Assembly (NCBI GenBank): GCA_020847045.1
Contig: JADLCT010000052.1
Location: forward strand, 1 to 64,000
DNA length: 64,000 nucleotides
Source: Bryobacterales bacterium
Lineage (GTDB): Bacteria; Acidobacteriota; Terriglobia; Bryobacterales; Bryobacteraceae
Direction: 5' to 3'
Position numbers and translations under genes: made by a program
In this document: piece by piece, positions 28,269 through 36,846 of the stretch
How the letters are laid out: each line of letters begins with the position of its first letter
How positions within the stretch are numbered: position 1 is the first letter of the stretch
Notes under the pieces: generated by a model
Told to the model about the DNA's origin: nothing
The model's database searches: none
Seen by the model: only the letters and a program-made list of their open reading frames with translations

Positions 28269-29734
28269 GCCCCTACTTCACCGCCGCCGATCAGTTCGCC
28301 GTCAACCCTGCGCTGCTGCTGGCCCTGTTCGGCTGCGGCATTCTGATTCTCGACTTCCTCATTCAGCCCAATCCCAAGAGCAAGCGGCTCCTGATTCTGC
28401 TCGCGCTGGCGGGCGAGGCCTTCGCCGCCGGGGCGCTCCTGCGCCAGTACAAGCTGATCGAGGAGCAGTCCGTCGTAGCGCTGCACGGCTTCTCCGGAAG
28501 TCTGATCGTCGATGGCTTCTCCATCTTCTTTAACGCCATGTTCGCCGCCGCCGCCATACTCGTCGTGTTGATCTCCTACCACTACCTCGAAGTGGAAGGC
28601 GAGCACAACGGCGAGTTCTACGGGCTGGTGCTGCTGGCCCAGTGCGGCATGTACTTTCTGGCCTCGGGCGCCGATCTGGTGACCATCTTCATCGGCATCG
28701 AACAGATGGCCGTCACCTTTTATGTGCTAGTGGGCTTCCTCCGTGGCGACCGGCGCTCGAACGAGGCGGCGATGAAGTACCTGCTGCTCGGCGCCTTCTC
28801 CAGCGGGTTCCTCGCCTACGGATTTTCGCTGCTCTACGCGCTGTCGGGCTCGACGCGCCTGGACCAGATCGCCACCGCGCTGGCGCAGCGGCCGGCCGCC
28901 GACCCGCTGCTGATTCTGGCGCTGGCCACAACCATGGTGGGTCTGCTGTTCAAGATCGGCGCGGCGCCGTTCCACATGTGGGCGCCGGATGCCTACGAGG
29001 GCGCGCCGACGCCCGTCACCGCCTATCTGTCGGTGGCCTCCAAGGCCGCCTCGGTGGCCGTGCTGGTGCGCGTGCTGATGAGCACGCTCGGCTCGCAGCG
29101 CATCAATTGGGAGCCCATGCTGGCCGTGGCCGTGCTGCTCAGCCTCACCATAGGCAACTTCTCGGCCCTCACGCAAACGAACCTGAAGCGGCTGCTGGCC
29201 TACAGCTCCATTTCGCACGCCGGCTATGTGCTGCTCGGCCTCATCGCAGGCAACCGCACGGGACTGACCGGCATCGCCGTCTACCTGCTCGTCTACACGT
29301 TCATGAACACCGGCGCCTTCCTGGTGCTGATCTCTCTGCGCCAGAAGGGGCTCACCGGCGACGATATCGACGACCTCAACGGGCTGATGCACCGCTCGCC
29401 CGGCCATGCGCTCCTGATGGCTCTGTTCCTGCTGTCGCTGGCCGGCATTCCGCCCACGGCCGGTTTCATCGGCAAGTACTACATCTTCCTGTCCCTCGTC
29501 GAGACCGGCCATTTTACGCTGGCCATCGTGGCGGCGCTCTACGTGGCCATTTCGATCTACTATTACTTTCGCATCGTCCGCGCCATGTTCCTGAACGAGG
29601 CGGGCCAGCTTCCGGCGGCCGTGCCGGGATGGGGCGTGCGCGTGGGCTTCCTGCTCACCGCCGCCGGGACACTCGCCATCGGCCTGTTTCCGGAACCGGT
29701 CGTCCGCCTCGCGGGAAGATCACTGCTCAGGTAG
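28265..29734 (+). CDS. nuoN: NADH-quinone oxidoreductase subunit N
   Basis: This 489-residue third antiporter-like subunit contains TM5 Glu in FIGIEQMAVTFYVLVGFL and the KIGAAPFHMWAPDAYEGAPTPVTAYLSVASKAA segment with its Lys residues. Helix count and length fit NuoN. It overlaps nuoM by four bases; nuoH begins 6 nt after its stop. Confidence 0.96.
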   Translation: MSPYFTAADQFAVNPALLLALFGCGILILDFLIQPNPKSKRLLILLALAGEAFAAGALLRQYKLIEEQSVVALHGFSGSLIVDGFSIFFNAMFAAAAILVVLISYHYLEVEGEHNGEFYGLVLLAQCGMYFLASGADLVTIFIGIEQMAVTFYVLVGFLRGDRRSNEAAMKYLLLGAFSSGFLAYGFSLLYALSGSTRLDQIATALAQRPAADPLLILALATTMVGLLFKIGAAPFHMWAPDAYEGAPTPVTAYLSVASKAASVAVLVRVLMSTLGSQRINWEPMLAVAVLLSLTIGNFSALTQTNLKRLLAYSSISHAGYVLLGLIAGNRTGLTGIAVYLLVYTFMNTGAFLVLISLRQKGLTGDDIDDLNGLMHRSPGHALLMALFLLSLAGIPPTAGFIGKYYIFLSLVETGHFTLAIVAALYVAISIYYYFRIVRAMFLNEAGQLPAAVPGWGVRVGFLLTAAGTLAIGLFPEPVVRLAGRSLLR

Positions 29735-29740
29735 ACGGCC

Positions 29741-30931
29741 ATGGAAACACTCCAGTCCATCGTTTCGCACCCCTGGTTTACGCCACTCGTGATGACGGCG
29801 CTCATCATTCTCGTTTTTCCGCTGCTGGCCGGCTACATTGTGCTTGTAGAGCGCAAGGTGCTGGCCGACATGCAGGTGCGGCTGGGCCCCATGCGCGTGG
29901 GTCCGCACGGGCTTCTGCAGCCGATCGCCGATGCCCTGAAACTGCTGCTGAAGGAAGACATCATTCCGGCCGAGTCCGACAAGGCCATCTTCTGGTTCGC
30001 GCCGCTCATCTCCACCTTTACGGCGCTGACGGCCTTCTGTGTCATACCGTTTTCGAGCGGAATCTTTGTCGCCGACGTGAACGTCGGACTGCTGATCATC
30101 TCGGCCATGAGCTCGGTGGGCATTCTCGGCATCGTGCTCGGCGGATGGGCGTCCAACAGCCACTACTCGCTACTCGGTGCACTGCGCAGCGCGGCTCAAC
30201 TGGTGAGCTATGAGGTGGCGCTGGCCCTGGCTCTGCTCTCCGGCGTCATGTCGGCCGGAACGCTGAGCATGACCGGAATCGTCCGCGCGCAGCAGGAGCG
30301 GCACATCTGGTTCGTCTTCGACAACTACGGGTTGATGATCATCCCCTTCGTGGTCTACGTCATTTCGGCCGTGGCCGAAACCAACCGCGCGCCCTTCGAT
30401 CTGCCGGAGGCTGAGTCCGAGCTTGTCGCCGGCTTCCACACCGAGTACAGCGGCTTCCGCTGGGCGCTGTACTTCCTGGCCGAGTACGCCAACATCTTCG
30501 TGGTGTCCTCGGTGGCGGTGACGCTGTTTTTGGGAGGCTGGCTGCGGCCGTTTCCTAACGTCCCCTGGCTGGAGGCGCCGTTGAACTACGGCTTCCCGGT
30601 CCTGCTGTTTCTGGCGATCGGCCTGGGATGCCTGCGCCTGGCGCGGAAGCTCACCTGGAGGCCGCACGCCATCGGCATGGCGGCCGTGGCGCTGGCCGTG
30701 CTCGCCTTGGCCGCGTTGATGCTGATTCCCGACGTGAATGCCGCCGTCAGCGCGCCCTTCTGGTTCCTGCTGAAGGTGGGATTCTTCGTGTACGCGATGA
30801 TCTGGTTCCGCGGCACCTTCCCGCGTTTCCGCTATGACCAGTTGATGAATATCGGCTGGAAGATCATGATCCCCGTCGCGCTCGCCTCCATCTTCCTGAA
30901 CGCCGTGGTGGGCATGTTGCGGATGGGCTAA
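29741..30931 (+). CDS. nuoH: NADH-quinone oxidoreductase subunit H, displaced to the operon end
   Basis: This 396-residue subunit couples the quinone site to the proton arm. Signature segments are YIVLVERKVLADMQVRLGPMRVGPHGLLQPIADALKLL near the N-terminus and AETNRAPFDLPEAESELVAGFHTEYSGFRWALYFLAEY in the middle. About eight to nine helices are present; the protein is longer than the usual 320-340 residues because of a helix pair near the C-terminus. In most bacteria nuoH lies between nuoG and nuoI; here it follows nuoN. Confidence 0.96.
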   Translation: METLQSIVSHPWFTPLVMTALIILVFPLLAGYIVLVERKVLADMQVRLGPMRVGPHGLLQPIADALKLLLKEDIIPAESDKAIFWFAPLISTFTALTAFCVIPFSSGIFVADVNVGLLIISAMSSVGILGIVLGGWASNSHYSLLGALRSAAQLVSYEVALALALLSGVMSAGTLSMTGIVRAQQERHIWFVFDNYGLMIIPFVVYVISAVAETNRAPFDLPEAESELVAGFHTEYSGFRWALYFLAEYANIFVVSSVAVTLFLGGWLRPFPNVPWLEAPLNYGFPVLLFLAIGLGCLRLARKLTWRPHAIGMAAVALAVLALAALMLIPDVNAAVSAPFWFLLKVGFFVYAMIWFRGTFPRFRYDQLMNIGWKIMIPVALASIFLNAVVGMLRMG

Positions 30932-31081
30932 GCGGGCAGCGGAAAAAATGACGCTGTGGCGGCAGTACATTTTCCCGTTTGCCGCGTCCCATGCTACCTG
31001 AGAGAATAACGTCTCCGCGCGGACGCCCTTTCCCCAACCATCCAAACGTTCCGCGCGGGGGCGCTCTCGCGGACGCGCTGC

Positions 31082-31774
31082 TTACCGTAAGTTGTCTTCG
31101 CGGATGCGGGGCGGCTTCGGGATGCCGCGATTGAGAAACTCCACCAGCGGCAGCATGGCGAGAAAGTGCCTGGCGATGAGGCGGGCGAAGCCCGGCTTGG
31201 ACGCCTCGCCCGCGTCCAGCGTGACGTCGTAATACCACTGCTTCCTCTTGATGAGCTCGATGGCCGGATGCGTGGCGGGGAAGCCCTTGGGCGGACGCTG
31301 CAGCGCGCTGCCGTGCAACTCGCCGCACAGCGTCCTGGCCGGGCGCGCTTTCAGGATGGTCTGCAACTCTTCATACCGCGAGGCGAGATGGGTGCGCAGG
31401 GAAAGCAGAGTCTTCGGCTCGGCGAAATAGACGCCGCCGGCCACGATCACCTCGTTGGGAGCGACGTGAAAATACAGCGAGCCGCAGCCGAGCTTGGCCA
31501 TGCCGCGTTTGGGAAACAGCGCGCCAAGGTGTGTCTTATAAGGCGTCTTGTCGGAACTGAATCGCGTGTCGCGATAGATGCGGAAGATGGCTTTCTTCGG
31601 CTCGGTCACATAGTCCGGCGCGGCGTGCGCGAGCGTGGCGTTCAGCTCCGCCGTAAGAGCTTCCATGGGAGCGCGAAGATAGTCCTCGAACTCCTGCTTA
31701 TGCTCCTGGAACCATTCGCGGTTGTTGTTGCGTTTCAGCTGGGACAGAAAGCGGAGGCCGGCGGGAGGAATCAT
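31082..31774 (-). CDS. DUF2461 (TIGR02453) family protein
   Basis: This 230-residue soluble protein has the family start FLSQLKRNNNREWFQEHKQEFE and the conserved block IFRIYRDTRFSSDKTPYKTHLGALFPKRG (about 62-90), then YFHVAPNEVIVAGGVYFAEPKTL. The function is not established. The ATG is preceded by a TAGTAT box 15 nt upstream; this promoter overlaps that of the divergent murB. Confidence 0.9.
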   Translation of the reverse strand: MIPPAGLRFLSQLKRNNNREWFQEHKQEFEDYLRAPMEALTAELNATLAHAAPDYVTEPKKAIFRIYRDTRFSSDKTPYKTHLGALFPKRGMAKLGCGSLYFHVAPNEVIVAGGVYFAEPKTLLSLRTHLASRYEELQTILKARPARTLCGELHGSALQRPPKGFPATHPAIELIKRKQWYYDVTLDAGEASKPGFARLIARHFLAMLPLVEFLNRGIPKPPRIREDNLR

Positions 31775-31787
31775 GGCAGTAACCCGG

Positions 31788-31795
31788 TATACTAG
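31788..31795. promoter_or_regulatory. overlapping divergent -10 boxes, DUF2461 / murB
   Basis: Only 33 nt separate the two divergent start codons (31774 minus and 31808 plus). TATACT (plus, 31788-31793) serves murB and TAGTAT (minus, 31795-31790) serves the DUF2461 gene. The two -10 hexamers share four bases, so polymerase cannot occupy both at once. Confidence 0.45.
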
Positions 31796-31807
31796 ATCAT
31801 ACTCATC

Positions 31808-32779
31808 GTGCCGAGCGCCCCGCTTTTGACAGAATTCGCGCAGCAGCTTCACTGCCTCGGACTCGATGTGCGGCAGAACATTCCGTTGAGCGAGTTGACG
31901 CGCTTCCAACTGGGCGGCGCGGCGGACCTTGTCGCCGAGACGGCCGAGGAGTCCGTTTTCGTTCGGGCGGTGCGCGCCGTGAGAAGCATGGGCGTGCCGT
32001 GGCTCGCGCTGGGCGGTGGCACGAACCTGATCGCATCCAGCGCCGGTTTCCGGGGCGTGATTCTGCGCTACCGCGGCGCGCGGATCGAACTGGGCGAGCG
32101 GTATGTGCACGTGGAGTCGGGCGCCGAGTTGCAGAGCCTGGTGGACTTTACGATTGCGAACGGGCTGGCCGGACTGCACACGATGACGCGGATTCCCGGT
32201 TGGGTAGGCGGGGCGATCTACGGCAATGCCGGCGCCTATGGCCATTCGATCGAATCGTGCATCGAGGGCGTGCGCTTCTTCGACGGGCGCGTGCTGCGCG
32301 GACTGGACCGCCGGGGCTGTGAGTTCGCCTACCGCGACAGCATCTTCAAACGGAACAAGGACTGGATCATTCTTTCGGCGGTGCTCTCGCTGCCGCCGGG
32401 TGACGCCGAGGCGATGCGGCGCCGCGCCGAGGAGATCCGTTCGCTGCGCGACGCCAAGTATCCGCCCACGATGCGCTGCGCGGGCAGCATCTTCAAGAAC
32501 CTTCTGGTGGCCGGTCTGCCGAAGGAGCTGATGCTGAGCCTGCCGCCGGGCGTGGTGGTGGAAGGCAAACTGCCCGCCGGATGGCTGCTGGAGCAGGTGG
32601 GCGCCAAGGGCATGCGCCGGGGCGGCATTCAGGTGGCGGGCTATCACGCCAACACGGTGTACAACGACGGCGGGGGCTCGCCGGAGGAGTTGTACGCGCT
32701 GATCGGGGAATTGAAGCAGCGCGTGCGTGAGCGCTTCGGCCTGCTGCTGGAGGAAGAAGTGCAGTACGTTGGCTTCTAG
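31808..32779 (+). CDS. murB: UDP-N-acetylmuramate dehydrogenase
   Basis: This 323-residue FAD enzyme reduces UDP-GlcNAc-enolpyruvate to UDP-MurNAc in peptidoglycan synthesis. RFQLGGAADLVA, the FAD pyrophosphate loop ALGGGTNLIAS, GIPGWVGGAIYGNAGAYG-like core, catalytic Ser in AGSIFKNL and the terminal Glu in EEEVQYVGF are visible. The start is GTG at 31808. It stands apart from any mur cluster here, and its 3' end overlaps the convergent malQ by 4 nt. Confidence 0.96.
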   Translation: MPSAPLLTEFAQQLHCLGLDVRQNIPLSELTRFQLGGAADLVAETAEESVFVRAVRAVRSMGVPWLALGGGTNLIASSAGFRGVILRYRGARIELGERYVHVESGAELQSLVDFTIANGLAGLHTMTRIPGWVGGAIYGNAGAYGHSIESCIEGVRFFDGRVLRGLDRRGCEFAYRDSIFKRNKDWIILSAVLSLPPGDAEAMRRRAEEIRSLRDAKYPPTMRCAGSIFKNLLVAGLPKELMLSLPPGVVVEGKLPAGWLLEQVGAKGMRRGGIQVAGYHANTVYNDGGGSPEELYALIGELKQRVRERFGLLLEEEVQYVGF

Positions 32780-35019
32780 CTTTGCGCCGGGGCGCGCTGG
32801 GAACGGCTGAGCCAGTGGCTGAGCATGGCGGCGAAGTCGAGAGCGTGCGGGTCCTGGCCTAGCTGCTCGACGCTGTACTTCATCTTGCGGCGCCAGTTGG
32901 GGTACTGGTGCGTGGTGGCGGGCAGATTCTGCTGGTCGATCTCCTTGGTGAGATCCTCCTGGTTCAGCGTAAGCAGCATGGAGGGCGTCAGGGCCAGGAA
33001 GCCTGTGATGGCGTTGTGAAGCTCACCGGTCAGCTCGGGCAGCAGTTCGGCCTGGCGCGGGTAGCCGGGCGGCAGAAGGGCCTGCTCGTGAAGCGCGTCA
33101 AGCATGAACTGCTTGTCGCGCAAGCGGCCTTCGCGCATGCGGCCGGCGGCGCCATCGTCTGGCAGCAGTCCGGCGCGTTCGCGGGCGTCGATGTCGCGGC
33201 CGCACCAGAAGCCGGCCAAGGTGGGCAGATCGTGAGTGGTGGAGCTGACCAGGGCCTGGCGCGGGTATTCGCCGGGCGGGATGAGCGTACCGTCCTCGCG
33301 GCGTTCGAAGTAGAAGAGGCGGTAGCTGAGGATGCCGAAACGGTCCAGCATCTCTCTCATGCGCGGCTCGACGGTGCCCAGGTCCTCGCCGATGATGAGG
33401 ACCTTCTGGCGCACGCTTTCGAGGGCCAGCACGCGGAGCAGGTCCCCGGCGTTGTCGCGGACATAGGCGCCCGTGCGGGCGTCGAACCCGTCGGGAATCC
33501 AGTAGAGGCGGAAGAGGCGCATGACATGGTCCAGGCGCAGGGCGCCGCCGTGGCGCGCGCTCATGCGGATGAAGTCGGCGAAGCGGCGGTAGCCGTCGGC
33601 GAGATGGCGTTCCTTGTTTGGGGGAGGGAAGCTCCAATCCTGGCCGTTGGGAGAAAAGTCGTCGGGTGGGGAGCCGACGCGGCAGCCCTGCGTGAAGAAG
33701 CCGCGGGCGGACCAGAGGTCGGCGCCGCAACTGTCGTTGGCCAGGGGCAGATCGTGGAAGAGTCCGATTTCCATGCCGCGTTCGAGGGCGTGGCGTTGCG
33801 CGGCTTCGGCCTGCAGGTCGAGTTGCCACTGCACGAATTTGTAGAAGAGGATGGCGCGGGGGTGTGTGCGCTGGAAGTCGCGGCAGGCGGTCGAGCCAGG
33901 GTCGCGGTACGGTTCGGGCCACTGGGGCCAAACCCAGACGTCAGGGTATTTCTTGTGGAGCCAGTGGTCCAGGGCGGAGAACAGGGCGAACTCCTCAAGC
34001 CGTGCGCCTTCGCGCGCCAGGAAGCGGGCAAAGGCCATGCCGCGCGCGGTTTCGGCGAGCCATTCGGTGCGGTAAAACTCGCGGAAGGCGAGCAGTAGAA
34101 AGAGTCGCTTCAGACGGGCGACCCGTTCGTATTCGACGAACTCGCTGCCGTTCAACGCGGCGATTTCGGCGCGCACGGACTCGGAGGCGAGCAGACGCGA
34201 GGCCCACCGGGAGCGTGCGAAGCCATCAACGGCGGGGACGTCGAGGTAGAGGAAGTTGCGGTAGAAGATGGTGCTGGGCAGATAGGGGCTGGTGTTGTAG
34301 GGCTGCCGGTTGAAGATGGCGTGAAGCGGGTTGAGAGCGACGTAGCTGCCGCTGGCGTGCGTGGCGGTCCAATCAATCACGCCTTTCAGAGCGGTGAAGT
34401 CGCCGCAGCCCCAGGTGTGAGCCGTGTGGACGCCATAGAGGCTGACGGCCAGGCCGGCTCGTTTTTCGCCGCGTTCGAGCGAGGGCGGCAGATAGGCGCG
34501 CGGCGGGCAGACGACGAGGCGCATGCGCGCCTGAACGGCCGCTCCGGTGGAGGCGCTCCAGCGCAGTTGCAGCGTGTGATAGCCGAGAGGGAGGGCGGCG
34601 TGCGTCCAAAGGCGCTCGCTGCGGCCTTCCGCATGGGCCGTTTCGGGAAGCGAGAGCCAGTCCTGCTCACCTTCCAGGACTGCGCCGGATTCGGCTTCGA
34701 TGCGCCAGCGCAGCGTGGCGGCCTCGGCGGGGGCGCGCAGGGGGACGCGAATGTCCGCATGATCCACGACGGCGACAGGCGGCGACAGACGCGACCAGGC
34801 ATCGGATTCGCGCAGTGCGAGAGAGTGCGCGAGAGCGGCGGCGTTGGAGGCGTCCAGCCCCATGGCCGCCAGGAGACGCTGGGCGAGATCGGAGGTTAAT
34901 TCATGGCGATTGCCGAAAATGTCCCAGTATTCAGGCTGAATGCCAAGGCTTTCGGCGGCGGCGCGGAGGAGGGCGTCGAAATCGCGGGCGGGCTCCTCCG
35001 GCTGGTGGTGGGGGGGCAT
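32776..35019 (-). CDS. malQ: 4-alpha-glucanotransferase (GH77)
   Basis: This 747-residue cytoplasmic amylomaltase transfers glucan segments between maltodextrins. It has an N-terminal helical domain (GIQPEYWDIFGNRHELTSDLAQRLLAAMG), a beta-sandwich region (about 90-170), and the GH77 barrel with AGLAVSLYGVHT..WGCGDF, the nucleophile-bearing LRLDHVMRLFRLYWIP, acid/base Glu in IIGEDLG and the STTHDLPTLAGFW motif. The start is ATG at 35019 because a TACAAT -10 lies at 35037-35032, between this ATG and the alternative TTG at 35049. Confidence 0.95.
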   Translation of the reverse strand: MPPHHQPEEPARDFDALLRAAAESLGIQPEYWDIFGNRHELTSDLAQRLLAAMGLDASNAAALAHSLALRESDAWSRLSPPVAVVDHADIRVPLRAPAEAATLRWRIEAESGAVLEGEQDWLSLPETAHAEGRSERLWTHAALPLGYHTLQLRWSASTGAAVQARMRLVVCPPRAYLPPSLERGEKRAGLAVSLYGVHTAHTWGCGDFTALKGVIDWTATHASGSYVALNPLHAIFNRQPYNTSPYLPSTIFYRNFLYLDVPAVDGFARSRWASRLLASESVRAEIAALNGSEFVEYERVARLKRLFLLLAFREFYRTEWLAETARGMAFARFLAREGARLEEFALFSALDHWLHKKYPDVWVWPQWPEPYRDPGSTACRDFQRTHPRAILFYKFVQWQLDLQAEAAQRHALERGMEIGLFHDLPLANDSCGADLWSARGFFTQGCRVGSPPDDFSPNGQDWSFPPPNKERHLADGYRRFADFIRMSARHGGALRLDHVMRLFRLYWIPDGFDARTGAYVRDNAGDLLRVLALESVRQKVLIIGEDLGTVEPRMREMLDRFGILSYRLFYFERREDGTLIPPGEYPRQALVSSTTHDLPTLAGFWCGRDIDARERAGLLPDDGAAGRMREGRLRDKQFMLDALHEQALLPPGYPRQAELLPELTGELHNAITGFLALTPSMLLTLNQEDLTKEIDQQNLPATTHQYPNWRRKMKYSVEQLGQDPHALDFAAMLSHWLSRSQRAPAQS

Positions 35020-35031
35020 GGGTGTCTCATT

Positions 35032-35037
35032 ATTGTA
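35032..35037 (-). promoter_or_regulatory. -10 box for malQ
   Basis: Minus-strand TACAAT ends 12 nt before the ATG at 35019, predicting a leader of about 6 nt. It excludes the upstream TTG as the start on this transcript. Confidence 0.5.
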
Positions 35038-35064
35038 ATGGGACGGCAAGGGCGGAGGTTTGGC

Positions 35065-36426
35065 TTAGGCCGCGGTGTGGTTCTGCGCATCCTCATCCGG
35101 CGCGGCCGCGCCGCGAGAGGCGCGCAGCACGATGGGGGCCATGGAGGAGCCGGCGGCGTCCTTCCGGCGGAGCGTGATGGTGAGGCGGACGGGCTCGGGC
35201 GAAAGGGCCGAGGCGGCTTCCAGCAGGACGAGACCGTTGAGGACCTGTGCCTGCCGCCCATCCCACCAGCGCCGGAAGCGGGCGTCGAGCGTGGCGTGCA
35301 TGGTGCGCGCGCGGCGCACCACGCCGGTGAGCTCGGACAGCGTGGCGTGTTCGTGGAAGCCGGCGGCGAAGTTCACGTACTGATCGATGAGCCAGGCTTC
35401 GTTGGCCAGCAGCGTGCACAGACGCTTGGGGCGCTGGCTGAGCTCGGCGGCCCATTTGGAGTGCCAGCGCGGGTGCAACTGCTCGGCGATGGGATGGCCA
35501 AGCGAGGCGAGCGCGGGATACCAGAGCTGCAACTGGCGCTGGATGCGGCGTGTGGCGTAGGAGAGGGCGTGTTTCAGGCTGGCCGCGTCGAGGGCGTCGT
35601 AGGTATAGCAGCGGCGCGAGCGGGCCAGCAGGGGAGGCAGCGACGAGTAGGCCAGCAGGGCGACGGCTTCGCGCGGGTGGTGAAACAGCGCACCATCACC
35701 AGCCCAGAGTATGGGGAGCCAGCGGCGGACGGCGGACTGTATGCCCGTGGAGATGCGCGAGAGGTGTTTGAAGAAGTCGTAGGCGCGTTCGGGGCCGAGA
35801 CCATACCAGGAGGCAACGGCCGAGCCGTGCAGCGTGACGTCGTAACGCGCGTGGAAGAAGGCGCTGGCTGGCCACTCCGGCAGCGGATCGCAGGCGCCGT
35901 AGGCTTCGAGCAGCGGCGTCAGCAGGGCGCGCGCACATGCGCCGTTCAGTTGCTGATCGAAGGACCAGGCAAGCGGCGGCAGATCGGTTTCTCCACGCGA
36001 GGCGGCCAGCCAGCCGGCGGCCATGGTGCGCGGAAAGCCGGAGGCTTCGGTTTCGCCGGTGGCCTCGCTCCAGTGCGCCTGGCGCGCCGTGGAGGTGCGG
36101 CGGTCCAGACAGGGGAGGTCGAGGTCGACAACAGGAATGGTTTCATCGCCGGGCATCCGGGCATGCAGCAGCGCGGGAAGACGGCGGGCGGCGAGATGGT
36201 AGAGCCGTGCGCGGAGCGCGTGGTGGCTGTCATCGGGCAGGCCGAGCCGCAGACCGTCATCGAGAGGCATCCAGGAGAGCATGCCCACATCCAGGGCGGG
36301 GTTGATGAGGGCTAGCGCGGGCGTCGAGGCCGTGAGAAAGACAGGCAGACGGAGGACGCCGTTGGTGGCCTCCTCGACGGCGCAAAGCCGGAGGTGAAAA
36401 GCGGTAGTTTGAGGGAAAGTGTTCAT
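35065..36426 (-). CDS. unrecognised protein downstream of the S8-CHAT protease pair
   Basis: This 453-residue soluble protein has no family I recognise, no signal peptide and no membrane helix. It is rich in Ala, Leu, Arg and aromatic residues, probably mostly alpha-helical from about residue 150 onward; the N-terminal 130 residues look beta/alpha. Near the C-terminus (430-439) it reads APIVLRASRG, similar to HVILRASG at the N-terminus of the subtilase in the same cluster. The start is ATG at 36426, downstream of a TACACT box; a second ATG at 36459 lies above that box. It may be a target, effector or regulator of the upstream proteases, which is inference from order and strand only. Confidence 0.8.
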   Translation of the reverse strand: MNTFPQTTAFHLRLCAVEEATNGVLRLPVFLTASTPALALINPALDVGMLSWMPLDDGLRLGLPDDSHHALRARLYHLAARRLPALLHARMPGDETIPVVDLDLPCLDRRTSTARQAHWSEATGETEASGFPRTMAAGWLAASRGETDLPPLAWSFDQQLNGACARALLTPLLEAYGACDPLPEWPASAFFHARYDVTLHGSAVASWYGLGPERAYDFFKHLSRISTGIQSAVRRWLPILWAGDGALFHHPREAVALLAYSSLPPLLARSRRCYTYDALDAASLKHALSYATRRIQRQLQLWYPALASLGHPIAEQLHPRWHSKWAAELSQRPKRLCTLLANEAWLIDQYVNFAAGFHEHATLSELTGVVRRARTMHATLDARFRRWWDGRQAQVLNGLVLLEAASALSPEPVRLTITLRRKDAAGSSMAPIVLRASRGAAAPDEDAQNHTAA

Positions 36427-36447
36427 GGCGGTGACACTCGCGACTTG

Positions 36448-36453
36448 AGTGTA
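36448..36453 (-). promoter_or_regulatory. -10 box for the 453-residue gene
   Basis: Minus-strand TACACT lies 21 nt before the ATG at 36426, implying a leader of about 15 nt. It suggests that the last gene of the protease cluster can also be transcribed on its own. Confidence 0.4.
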
Positions 36454-36513
36454 GGACATGAACGAGGAAAAACGGATGGGAGGGGAGCGTGGCGCGGCAG
36501 GGGAAGCGCAGTG

Positions 36514-36786
36514 CTAAATGATGGCCGACTGCCGGGTTGCGCCGGGGCGCGAAATTTTTTTTCCGGTCTGTGACCGTGTGCGCGCCAGGAAGCCGTTTAC
36601 GTCGCCGAGCGAGGCGAACAGGCCGCGGAAGTGCGGGCCCGTGCGGCGGGGCAGGCGGCGCGCAGGACGGAAATCGCGCGCCGAGAACAGGCTGGACAGG
36701 GCGATGACGGCAACGCCCATGGGCCTGTATTCATGCGTGCCGGCGGCCCAGGCGGTGTCGTCGTTGGTCCAAAGCGCGAAGCCCAT
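36514..36786 (-). CDS. small unrecognised protein between the CHAT protease and the 453-residue gene
   Basis: This 90-residue protein is unknown. The first half is mixed with one short hydrophobic run (GVAVIALSSLF, about 24-34); the second half is very basic (RPARRLPRRTG and later Arg/Lys). It has a TATGAT box 11 nt before its ATG, matching the near-leaderless pattern of other genes here. Codons for GKKIS contain a run of eight A (plus-strand T8, 36555-36562), rare in this GC-rich DNA. Its stop is TAG (36514-36516), after which the same frame stays open into the 453-residue gene. It could be an effector, an N-terminal module of the next protein, or a spurious ORF. Confidence 0.5.
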   Translation of the reverse strand: MGFALWTNDDTAWAAGTHEYRPMGVAVIALSSLFSARDFRPARRLPRRTGPHFRGLFASLGDVNGFLARTRSQTGKKISRPGATRQSAII

Positions 36787-36797
36787 GGGAAGCTTCC

Positions 36798-36803
36798 ATC
36801 ATA
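36798..36803 (-). promoter_or_regulatory. -10 box for the 90-residue gene
   Basis: Minus-strand TATGAT ends 11 nt before the ATG at 36786, which would give an almost leaderless mRNA. It overlaps the AAGCTTCC palindrome region between the CHAT stop and this start. Confidence 0.4.
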
Positions 36804-36846
36804 ACGGGACGGAGATGACGGGGCGGAGGTAATGGGGACGCCGCCG

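Noticed and set aside
36518-36832. A plus-strand 104-codon frame opposite the 90-residue gene.
   Set aside because: It has no ribosome-binding site or -10 box, whereas the minus-strand frame has both a suitable box and a gene-like position.
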